NCBI RefSeq assembly: GCF_019649055.1
Contig: NW_026570240.1
Location: 806,001-870,000 of the forward strand
Origin: Paramacrobiotus metropolitanus
Taxonomy: Eukaryota > Tardigrada > Eutardigrada > Parachela > Macrobiotidae
Reading direction: 5' to 3'
DNA: 64,000 bases
The translations under genes and the position numbers were made by a program. Of this stretch, positions 10,916-21,361 are shown piece by piece; position 1 is the first letter of the stretch, and each line of letters starts with the position of its first letter. The notes beneath the pieces are model-generated. The model did no database searches. It worked only from the letters and a program-made list of their open reading frames with translations, and was not told where the DNA came from.

Positions 10916-13254
10916 TTAAGGCTCATCCTTTACCGCTACAAGTCGCGCAGAATGTCGCACATTTCCTTTCTCACTTCCGATTAACGGTTCATTTTTCACT
11001 TTTTCACGCTTTTCCGTCCCCTTTGCCTTTTTCGAAGCCCGTTTTCCCGTTTTTCCGCCACTAATGGGATCGGCGCCTTCCGATTCCGCTGCTTCTTTTG
11101 TTTGCTTTCTAATTTGTAAAGAATGCTTCCTTTCAGAAATTTCCGGATCTTCCACCTTCTGTCGAGCTGTTTTGCCTTTCTTTGAGCGCGCAGCAACTTT
11201 CACGGTTGCCTTGATATCGAATGTATCCGCAGCGCCGTCAGATTCCACTTTTACAAAATACGAAGAGCCATTCCCGTTCGCTGAGGTCGCATGGCCACCA
11301 GCTCCACGCTTTCCGTTTCGAACCGGTGTGACTTGCGGCACTTCACGTTTGATTTTCTGGGAAACGGACGGTTGGCTCTGCAGAGCTTCCGCTTCACTAT
11401 TGTCTTCGCTAACACCCTTCCTCTCTTTAACCGAACCAGCTTCACTATTGTCGTCGTCTGATGACGATGGTGATCGCCGACGTTTCCCTCGCGCTCCGTG
11501 TCTAGATTGATTTTTTGCAGGCACCATTGGACCGGGATTTCCGGCAAACCAGATCGTGCGTCCCTGTCGGTCCACCAGATTCGTCATTCCTTCCACCATG
11601 TAGCAGCGTAGCCAGCCCTTAAACGGACGGTAAATTTCCTTATCAGACTTAGGATTGTATCCTTCGCCTGGTTTCATGATATTGAAAACTTCTTTCGGAA
11701 CCAAGTTGCAGTAATCCAATAAATCTGGGTTATTAACGTCCACTGTATCCTTGGGAGCAAGTTTCTCCAAAACACTTCGCGCCGCAACAAATGGAGGCAC
11801 TTCAGCACGGTGCAAAATCTCCGCTCTAGAACGTTCATTCTGGTTATGCGTTTATTTAGGGAGTAAGGATATATAAGCCGCAACTCACATTATTACAATA
11901 TCAATTATTATGTAGCTGATGGCGACAATAAGCATGAGAAGCAGGTCACTGCAATGCAGTACTTACCGCAGGTAATTTCCAATGCCGTTGAAATATTTCT
12001 GCCAGTAAAAAAATAATAAATCACGCGAAGCAACAAATTTTCAATCATGCTGATGAATACCTGCTCCATAATAGCTTCGCAAATCGCTTTGTTGAAAACC
12101 GATTTATCAAGATTACCAAGCACGTTCTGTCGAAAATCTTTATAATCCTTCACTGGGTCTGGGCCCTAATAACAGCAAAGCAAAGCGAAATTCTTCGAGA
12201 GTAACTATCAGAATTCTCCTAATTGCGATAATCACTGCTAGTGCTGGCCAGTGACATAAGCGAGAATACATCAGGAACTGATGAAACTATAAATGTCAGG
12301 CAATTTTCAATTATAAAACTAACTGTTATACAATGCACCGCATCCTCACTCGAGCGAAATCGAAATCCCCAACACGCCAAGTTCCAAAGCGTCGATAATC
12401 CACGAAACTCAGCACATAGGAAGGGTTTTCGTCAGTGAAGAACTGCAGATGCGCGTGCTTTGGAATCGCATCAAATCTGAAAATAATACGCATCTGTACA
12501 ACCACAAAGCACCACGAGCATCAACAAAAACGCGTTATTCAAAATAATAACACCACGAGCATCAACAAAAACGCGTTATTCAAAATAATAACAAGGCGAA
12601 TTTACACTTACTATTAGTTTGCGACTTTCAACCCACGTAGCGTTTTCACTTACCTATCAAAAGAAAACTTCCCCGACATCCCAAACCCAAACGTCAACAT
12701 GAGACTGCTGTTGCTCGTTTCACTGGATGAACCATTTAGCGATTCCGAGTTCTGGGCCGATCCAGCCTTATCTGAGACTTCCTCCAGGATCATTTGTAGT
12801 TCCTTTCCACGACTTAACGCACGAACTGTGAAATGCTCTTTGGCCCATTCGATTTTCTCCATTTTGCTGACGTCTGAAACACATATTTGCTTGTCAGCTC
12901 AACCGGTGTCCGATTAAGGTTTTTCTACTGTGTCCGAAAGACCGAAACCACCGGCAGAGTATACTTCTACAAGTAACAAGTCAGCTTTAACTAACTCTAG
13001 AGTCTAGTTCTAAAACACGGTATTCCGGTGCTAACAAGTCTACAACTTCATCGTCAACATGTAAACTGTAAAGATAGACACCTACAGTGTCAGTACCCAA
13101 TCCCTAACCGCTATACAGCGAAAGGATTACATTTACAGATTTACAGTTACTAAACGATCGCACCAGACTTTATAATGGGAGATCGGAATCTTTTTTCCGC
13201 GCCGATCTTGTTGATCAACTTGCACGCATAATGAATTTCTGGAAGTTCCGGCAT
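10916..13254 (-). CDS. NEIL1: Endonuclease VIII-like 1 DNA glycosylase
   Basis: Six exons (13164-13254, 12654-12873, 12350-12476, 12061-12165, 11967-11998, 10916-11825) close in frame to 494 residues. The protein starts MPELPEI, giving the catalytic N-terminal Pro2 and Glu3 of the Fpg/Nei family; Lys54 in SRGKEL matches the invariant beta-lysine at the same number as human NEIL1. Domains in order: Fpg N-terminal beta-sandwich (2-125, with HAHLQF and FVDYRRFG), H2TH (about 140-230, NVLGNLDKS to YFNGIGNYLRAEIL), zincless finger (WLRCYMVEGM to GRTIWFAGNPGP, with the lesion/DNA-contacting Arg). It excises oxidised bases and nicks the abasic site in nuclear base-excision repair. A Lys/Ser-rich, low-complexity tail of about 200 residues with several basic clusters probably serves nuclear import and partner binding; it is longer than the human tail. 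A 32-nt exon encodes KYFNGIGNYL. Confidence 0.96.
12510..12591. repeat. 41-bp tandem duplication (two copies)
   Basis: Positions 12510-12550 and 12551-12591 are identical 41-bp units beginning CACCACGAGCATCAACAAAA. They lie in the second intron of NEIL1 and lengthen it. Perfect identity suggests a recent duplication. Confidence 0.9.
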
Positions 13255-13813
13255 CCTTTAGAAGTTGTGGCTCTTGACGATCATTTACGACATACAGCCG
13301 ATCGTCTGAGCGAATGGTTCCCGGTTTAACGATCGCAGGAAAATCAATCTGAAGTCACAGTCAGATCCAGTATTCGCTATGGAAAAAATACATTAATCCA
13401 CCACTGCTCTTAACTTAGAAGACTAAAGTAAAATATTCTGATCAGTTCCACAAGCGACCAGCCAAAACAAGGAGACAAGCAGACTGCAAGTTTCGGCGCG
13501 TTTGCAAGAGCATGTGATCTTTGTGAGAAAGAACACGTGGTTTTATTTACACCGTCACCGCTGATGCTGATGCGGATCGGTCATTACGCACTTCGGATTT
13601 ACGTCTGCCGTACTCGTGCTCGTTACACTCGTACGTACGGTACGTTCGGTTATCTCGGAGCTTGCGCTAGTAAATGTTGATTTCGCCACATCTTTCCAGT
13701 ATTTTTACCTTTTATAATGGAGATTGACAATTGATTCATTTTAACTTGCAAAGCTATATTATTGCACCAAAACGGAATTATATTTGTTGTTGTATTATGA
13801 TCTCACCTGTATT
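13255..13813. promoter_or_regulatory. Divergent promoter region NEIL1 / SZRD1
   Basis: 559 bp separate the start codons of NEIL1 (-) and the SZRD1-like gene (+), so the two promoters must lie here or overlap. No clear TATA box was identified. Confidence 0.5.
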
Positions 13814-15003
13814 ATGAACAAAACCAGCAGTTATCCGGAGGAAGACGTCCGGGACTCGTGGGAAGAATTGGCTGACGAGATGACGGTAAGGAAGCTAAAC
13901 GTGCACTAAGGCGGAAATTGGCCTCTGATCATATATTATGAAACCCTTTTTTTGCAAATGTCATTGAGACTTTCTAGAGGCTTTTAGCATTTCCGTGTTT
14001 TTCTGTAGAACGCAAATACCATACAAAGGTTTGCAGTTTTTTCGGTTTTCTTTGGGGCTATAGATTCCACAGCCAGCGACCAAGAAAACGGTCAAAAAGA
14101 TCCTCAAGAAAAGCGAGGAAAAACCGATCCCGCAAGCTGAATCTCCGCGAAACGATGCAGTGGGAACAACGTAAACTTCTTTTTATTACCAAAAAAATGC
14201 GTCGATCAAAGTATGGGATGTACCTAAATGTTTCGCAGATCCACAGTCACGAAATTGTCTTCCTCCCCCGAAATTGGCAAAGTGCGAATACTGAAACGCG
14301 ATCCAGCGATGCAGACTCGTCCTGGTCAGGAAAAGAAGGCCGTCGCTCCCTCACTTCCAATAAAGACCTACGAGGAACGAGTGGCTGCTTATAACGAAGC
14401 GCGTTTGCGGATCTTTGGCTCTTTGGATGATGATATTGCTGGCAACAGGCAAGTGGTAGTGACGATTTTAACGTTTTGCCTTTAAGTAAATACTATGGTT
14501 AAATTTTCTAGAAATTACTTAGATAAAGTTCGTAATATTCGTACTTGCGTGACAAGCAACGTTCCGACGACAGAAGTTGGCGGTACTGCAGCTGTGAAAG
14601 TTTTCTTGGATAGTTTTTGTTCGGCTTGTACTTCGAGTTTTATTCCCATTACTTATCAGTATTCACATACTGTTGTTCTTGGACAGTGCGATGCTTTAAG
14701 TGCGAGAGATTGCACTTCGGATCACATCCGCGAAACAGTTTTGCAAATACAGGAGAAACTAAATAATTGTATTAACGAGAATAATACTGATGTAACTCAA
14801 AAATGTCGTAATCTGCGCTCAACATGTCGCAAGTAACCTAGAATTAACCAGCGCAGGCAGAATCAGTTTTCTTTTTTTGTAGCACGAATCCAGTTGGAAG
14901 GGAAATGAACATGTCGGATGCCGCAGATATTTCTCTTAACACAAACTCTATTAGCAAAAATGCACAACCCTCGAATTTCTCTGCATTCGGTATGCACCGG
15001 TAA
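13814..15003 (+). CDS. SZRD1: SUZ domain-containing protein 1-like
   Basis: Exons 13814-13885, 14073-14170, 14239-14448 and 14883-15003 give 166 residues. The N-terminus DVRDSWEELADEM matches the conserved SWEEAAD start of SZRD1. The SUZ core is visible: VRILKRDP, then KTYEERVAAYNEARLRIFGS. The last exon begins TNPVGREMN and ends SAFGMHR, resembling the family's C-terminal SUZ-C tail. SUZ domains bind RNA; SZRD1 itself is a poorly characterised small conserved protein. The third intron appears to be GC-AG (GCAAGT at 14449), the choice that keeps the SUZ-C-like frame. An alternative acceptor at 14509-14510 would instead continue in frame into a Cys-rich ORF ending at 14836, so the C-terminus is uncertain. 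It faces NEIL1 head to head and converges on the chitin deacetylase gene with only 196 bp between stops. Confidence 0.85.
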
Positions 15004-15199
15004 CGATTGTTTTCCAGAGTGTGTTATTGTACTGTAATGTTACCTTTTTAACTCCAGTCTTACCATGTGTAATCTTCGATTTTTGTTTTGATCTTTTTAT
15101 TTGTGCTTTTAGTAAAGTGATGTTAACGAGAAATTTTCTTTAATACTAAAGAAGGTTACGTTTTTTAAATTATTAATTTTGGTAACAAAATGCTTGCGC

Positions 15200-18100
15200 C
15201 TATTTTGCTTCTGGTCGCCACGGAAATTCCGCTGGGCATTCGCTGCACGTGTAGAAGTATCTCAATCGATTGCGAAAAGTCAGTGGGCATGCGTTGATAG
15301 TATCGCACTGCGGCAGTCGACTGGCATCGTCTGCGCTACATTGCCAAGGCGCAAAGCTGGTCAATTGGGAAAGGGGCGTTGGATTCTGCATCCATGCAAC
15401 CGCCTGAAAAATAAAAGAATGTGCTTTAAAATACTGGTGGATAATACGTAACGATTTATGGATTCATTTGATTTCGATTAACATAATTTCTAACGAATGT
15501 ACAGGTAAATCCTTTATGAACTTTATAGGGAAAAAAGAAACTTCTCCAGTTACTTACTTGACTTCCGGTCACCACCCAGACATCTGGCATAGTGGCGACG
15601 AGATCTAAAAATCTTTCGAACGCTTCCCGGTGTGGCGGGTATTTTAACCAGTCCGCATGAATTGCCAGGTGGAACGGAGCTTTGTTCGTCGAATAGTGTT
15701 TGTCGTAGAAATTGCTGTACATTAATTTGTATACTTCATTCCCAGTACTTCCAAACGTGCAGCGATCCGCCTCGTAACAATTTTCTGAAACAAAGGACTT
15801 TCATAGTAATATAATAGGGAATTTAACGAGAAATAAGATGGAAACCTCCAAATAGGCCGTAGATGGGGTTGAGCGGAAGTTCCCATAAACCGGCATATGT
15901 TTGCTGCGGGCAAGGAGGTTGCACACAGGCGTGCGGGACGCCGTAGTCCAGGGTGTACGGCCAGTAGGGTGCTTTAGAGGAGGTAGGAGTGACCAAGGTG
16001 CTGTCGTAGGTGAATTGTCCATTGACTAACTGTGGTCAGCCAGGATATGTGAAAACTGGGAATAAGTAATTTTGACAGAATTAAAGTCGTACCGCTTGAA
16101 ATTGATCGTCTCCACCTCCTCCCAGAAGCGGGGCTCTTGCTCCCTTGATGTCGTCCGGTCGAATGGAAGCGAAGGATGCCAGGAAGCCTTTTTCGCCGGT
16201 CATTTCCGTTTCCCACGCTCGTTCGTCTTTGAAACCGGTTCCCACTCCGTGTCTGCAGTTCATGCATGTTTAATTCGGAAAACATACGTACACATGAGTA
16301 TGATTCTGGCAAATCTTTACGTAATAGAATGGGAGCCGATTTCGTGACCTGCAGAAACATTTATACATTACAAAGCGGAGAATAGAGTGTGAGGTCGTAA
16401 ATGTTGCGCAGTCCTTGCCGGTTACCTTTCTCGTACAAATAGCGCACCATTCCGTAGTTTGTGAACCTAGTTTCAAATGATTGCAGTTTGCACGCATTGT
16501 TTTAATTCTCAGTTGAACCAGATTTTAATGGCACTTACTCGTGGCTAACTGCAAAAGAAACGTGATATCAACCAGAAGGCTGGCTTGTAACGGTAAAATT
16601 GACAGAAACCGCAAAATTCAATACTCACCAAAAAAGGTTGCTTTGAGGTTGCAACCGTTCGGATTCTTTCGATTCTTATGAAATATTTGCTCATAAATTG
16701 GAAGATTCCTTTCGTTTATTTCTGCAAAAATAAAGAAAACAGAAATAATAACACTTTTATAAATAAAGCCTTACATAAATTTTACTGTAGGGGCACCGGC
16801 TGGAGCTGTAAAATTTTTGAGTTCATGATGTTTGGTTCCACTTACCAGCATCGAAACTTAACAGCACCATTTGCGGAACTTCAGCAATTTGCATCTTATT
16901 TGGGATGCCCGTACCACCACACATGCAATTTGGCAGTTGACACACGTCCGCCGAACACTGCGACGCGCTCTGGTCGGCCGGCTGCGAAATAGCCTCTGGT
17001 GGAGCGCGATTACGTTCCCGTGACAGCGGTGGCGGTCGCTGTGGTTTGCGATTGTTGACTGGCCGTTTGATGGCGTTGTCCACTGGTTGCTGGTCTATCT
17101 GCGAAGCGGCAAAGGCGGGTCTGGACCTGCCACGCCCATCTCCGTCTTGGCTTTGTTGGTCATCAGGCGCGTCTTGACCCGATTGGTCGTTTTGGTTTTT
17201 CGGTGACCATCGGTCACTTCCGCGGTTCGGTTGCGCCGGCGGTGTATCTTGGCCCCAGCTGTTACCGTCGGGATTCCGGTTATTCGCTGCAGCCGGGCGC
17301 GGTTGGAAAGTTTTGGGAATGAGTGGACGGGGCGCCATCGGCGGCGGCGCATTGTCCGCATTCTGGTCGTTCGTGTTGACGTCGCCCGTTCGGCCATCAC
17401 TGACGTCCTGTTTCGGTTGTTCGGGAGGCGGATTGTTGTCGCGATCGGGAAGCGGTGCGGGTGGCGCAGCCGCGGTTGGTGGTGGTGGAATGGGCTGAAC
17501 CGGGACTTTCTTTTTACCGCCGAACGATGGCTTGCTGTTGAAGGCTAATTTGACGGCATCCGAGTAGCTGCTTTTAACCGGAGTCTTCACGGTAGCGCTT
17601 GGTTTGTCCCCTGGATTCAGATTTTGCGGCGCTGGCTTTGAAAAATCTGGTTTATTGAACGATGGCTTCACGTTCATTTGGGTGAAGCTGGGCTTCTTCA
17701 CCGTGTTAACTGCAGTCGTTTCAGTGACGGATTTAGGAACAAAAGCGGCGTCACGCCCTGAATTTCGATTGGTCAGCGCGGAGAAGTCGGCGTTTTTCGA
17801 CATCTGCTTGACGTTTCCTGGCTGTGGCGGATTGTTTACAGCGGATTGTCCTTGTTGGTCGTCAGGATTGTTAGCATTTGGAGAATACTGCTGATCAACC
17901 GACGTTTGTGTGGCCAACTGAGTGGGCGCCTGCTGGTCACTGGGTGCGGCTTCGGTGGGAGCGGATGTTGCAAGTGCTGCAGCTGTTTGGGGAGGAGCAT
18001 TTCCGGTTTTCATCATTGGTCCGGTATACTTTGGCCGTGTCGCTTGATCTGAATCATATATAACATAAATAAAAATATGCCACAGCTGCATGCGGTTTTT

Positions 18101-20220
18101 TATTTCATCAGAGCATGAAATGGGCGGATCGGCTAAAAAACTGGATTTACCTCCGTCTTGTGTACAATCACCCGATGGCTTATCACAAGTCTGCGTCGTG
18201 GTTTTATAATGAAGTCTGTTCGGCAAAAACAAATTTTAAAGAAGTATATTTGATATATAATGTACAAACTTGATATTCGAGTATAATCTGTATACACATA
18301 TTCCAGGATTTACCCGGTTCCACATCTCCGTGGTTTGGCATTTCCAAATGTGCAAATGAAGTATCTACAATATTCGCATTCACTGAGCGAAGACTGTCGT
18401 ATTTGTAGAATACTACTCTAGACGTTCAAAGGTCGATACTGGTATAAATCAACCGTTCAGTGCTCACTTAAAGAGCCTTAGCATTATATCAAAACAAGCA
18501 TATCCACAAAAATATCATGTAATACTTCACTTAACTTACTTTCCATTGTTGTAAAGCAAAAGGCATTCTAATTTAATTATTTACTAAGTTAAAAAAATAG
18601 ATGAGTTTCTGCTTAGTCCTTTTTTATGTTTTCTCTGGCTCTCAACATGCAGTACATCCAGTTTAACGGAAAGCAGCAGTGTCCATACATATCTGTACCA
18701 CAGCGGATAAATGCTTAGCATTTATCCGCTAAGCATTTATCCGCTGTGTCTGTACTACATTTGTAGTATGACTAAATGTCTCATGACAAAATTATAGCTT
18801 ATGCCTTATAACAGTTAACAGTTATAAAAGTTAACAGCAAAGTTAACAGCAGCAACATCCTGTAGTTCTTCAAAGACAGCATATCAGCAAATAGTTCTGC
18901 TTTTTAAAAACGATCCTTTTATCGCAGTTTGATATAATACTAAACAACCTTTTAACGACTTACCCCTGGCAGTCTGCAGGATCGGGGAAATAGCCAAACT
19001 TGGCCGGACAGGTACCATCGGCAGTGACATTTATTACAAGTACTGAAAACAGCAACAATGTTCAAAACACGATTTGAATTTTCAGAAACTCGTTAACCGT
19101 GAATGGACAGATTTTTTTAAAAACTATTAAACAGTTTTGCATAGTTGCTTTGGATTTCGTCAGCTAATATTACGCGAAGTACTTAAATCACTATATAGCG
19201 ACGAAAATTTAATTAAGAACACGCATCGACCGGTCAGCAAAAGACATCAACTTTTCATCAGCTGCAATTACTTACGGAATAGCAATAATATAAGATATGA
19301 TAATATCACAAATTTGTGAGTAAAACGGTTGAACCGCATTTTGACATCTACTCTTAGGTAAATGATGATTATGCTAATTGTACAAAGAGGAAACGTTGTT
19401 TGACATAGTTCTGATTCGGAATGGCATGGTCTCAACTGGGTTTATATACCGTCACACTTCGGCGATGTCAGCTTCGAGTTCCAAATTATTTGCGATGCTC
19501 ATCGTTGCTCAACGATGGTTGTTCGCAAACCAATGCACCCACGTAAATGTTATACTGATATTATTACGATCAGATTCGGTAGGTAAATTTCTGTAGGTTT
19601 GAGAAATCTTTATTCATTAGATAGTTTTGGTAAGATATTCGTAGCGATGTAAATTACAATTAGCCGGCCTTTATACGTATGTGCGCATGCACAATATATA
19701 ATACCTGTTAGCATGTTATTGCAATGTGCGAAACTACAACATATATATAACTGTGCGTAGTCGGTGTGACGGTGAATAATAGTAAAATTACAGTAAAAAA
19801 ATTTTAATTAACAATAAGTTCGACTAGCTGTTTTGTGTGCCATCACTGCACCGTTTTGAACGTAAAAAATGTAACTGCAGTAAGTGTACCTGTTTAAATT
19901 AGATAGTAGAATGAGACAAATTCTACAGTATACAGTTCTTAACGCAATATGGATTGCTGTTGATATTATGTCCGTAATGTCCGTAGATAATAAGAAGAAG
20001 AAAGCGTTATTCTCTCTGTCTTCTCATATGCGTACAGTATTACGTGATTAAATACTTTATTCGTACCTGGAAAACTCAAATCTTGGTGGGTGGCATTCGT
20101 AAGAGTTCTGACAGGAAATGATGTGAGTTCGCGGAATTCGCGTCTGTTGCTGGTGGAATACCACAGATCCCGAAATATCACAAGTAGCAAAACTGCAATG
20201 ATAGGCAATAACCATGACAT
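15200..20220 (-). CDS. CBM14 chitin-binding chitin deacetylase with long disordered linker
   Basis: Thirteen coding exons: 20067-20220, 18964-19042, 18314-18382, 18151-18215, 16846-18048, 16629-16721, 16539-16548, 16426-16466, 16321-16348, 16093-16252, 15846-16029, 15558-15784, 15200-15403; 838 residues. Order: signal peptide (SWLLPIIAVLLLVIF), one six-Cys CBM14 domain (about 63-117, CPAKFGYFPDPADC to TTTQTCDKPSGDC), a Pro/Gln/Asn/Asp-rich linker (about 123-470), then a NodB-type polysaccharide deacetylase. Motif 2 HSITH (His578, His582), motif 3 RAPLL, motif 4 YAGLWELPLN and motif 5 IHADWL are present. Motif 1, normally TFDD, reads SFDAE: the metal-binding Asp is Ala523. The family removes acetyl groups from cuticular chitin outside the cell. 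There is no LDLa domain. The first exon (signal peptide) is the least certain. One exon is only 10 nt. Confidence 0.9.
18699..18748. repeat. Hairpin with 19-bp perfect arms
   Basis: 18699-18717 and 18730-18748 are perfect reverse complements around a 12-nt middle that itself repeats part of the arm (GCATTTATCCGC). It lies in an intron of the chitin deacetylase gene, 216 nt 5' of an exon end on the minus strand. Confidence 0.85.
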
Positions 20221-21361
20221 CGGCGATCTGTGACCGGCTCATGCAATAATTTGTTTTAGCAGTTTTAGCATAATCAACATAAAGGTTTAGCCAAGTTGCT
20301 GCGAACTGTAGTACTACTACGAGTAGCGCACAAAAAATTACGGCGATTTTTGATGTGGTCAGAAAGATGACCACGATTTTCTGGAACGTATTTTCGCACA
20401 TCGCACAAGCGTGTTACGGTTACGGTGGTCTATGGCAAATTGTGTATAATGCTGTGTGCTGTGGTTATTGTGCGTTCATTTTTTGTTTAAGCGCCATTGT
20501 CACGACTTAATCCATAATTATCTTGTTTTTGCTAAAATCATGTATCATGGTCATGTGTTAGTTCCGGTAACTTGTGGTATCGAGAGATTTTTTAGGAGTG
20601 CGTAATCGAACACATTGGATGGAAACTGGTTAATTCTTTGTAAAAAGCGTCCCAGTTGTCGTAGTAAGCAAAACGGCTATAGTACTTCTATACTCAACGC
20701 TATTGCCGTTAATTACCACGAAGGAATCCTGAAAACGAAGCAAAACAATCCTGCTCTCTAACTAATGTAACTAACGACTAATCAAATTCACTCGTATGTC
20801 GTATAACGGCTATTTGTTTACTGCAGCCGGCCAAAATTTAGATTTCGTCATTGTAAACCGCAACAAGCACGTCAAAACATACACGCATGTCATTTTTTTA
20901 GTTTCGGTGCTATTCACATAGTTTCCGATAAGCCTTGTTATACTGCAGAAACATCTGAAACAAGGTCGAGATTCTGGTTACAACACATAAGGTATGCTTC
21001 TATACAAGTAAGATTGAGCAACCATGCATCCGTAAATAATTGTAAGCATAATCCAGACGGTATTTCGCACTTCTTTTACATGCAAAGAAGAACACAAGGA
21101 CACCGGCACTGCACATTTTATGAGAAAAGTACAGCAAAAAGGAACCCAGCACAAAATGATATCGATACAATACAATTACGCTACCAATAATTCAATAAAT
21201 GTTCTGAAAGTTATTGCTGCATTTGTAGACTTAGGGTAGAGTAAAAACTGCTTCTTGGTATGCAGTTGCATGTATAGCGTTACTTCGACCACGCGCATGC
21301 TTAATTGCTTAAGAATTTTTTAACCTGTCAATCAACGTACCAATTTTATTACCCAAACCAC
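20221..21361. other. Gap between the two chitin-binding genes
   Basis: About 1.1 kb. It must hold the deacetylase-gene promoter and the 3' end of the upstream CBM14 gene. No gene supported. Confidence 0.5.
21345..21350 (-). terminator. Polyadenylation signal AATAAA
   Basis: Minus-strand AATAAA starts 11 nt after the stop codon of the CBM14/disordered-tail gene, implying a very short 3' UTR. Confidence 0.5.

Noticed and set aside
17095-17548. Plus-strand and other-frame ORFs over the deacetylase linker and over 21400-23130
   Set aside because: Shadows of Pro/Gly-rich coding sequence on the opposite strand.
16823-18232. Single long minus-strand ORF of 469 residues as a separate gene
   Set aside because: It is one exon of the chitin deacetylase gene plus read-through of two introns; phases and CBM14/deacetylase halves join across it.
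19137-19596. Short plus-strand ORFs in the first intron of the deacetylase gene
   Set aside because: No homology, poor composition, no splice context.
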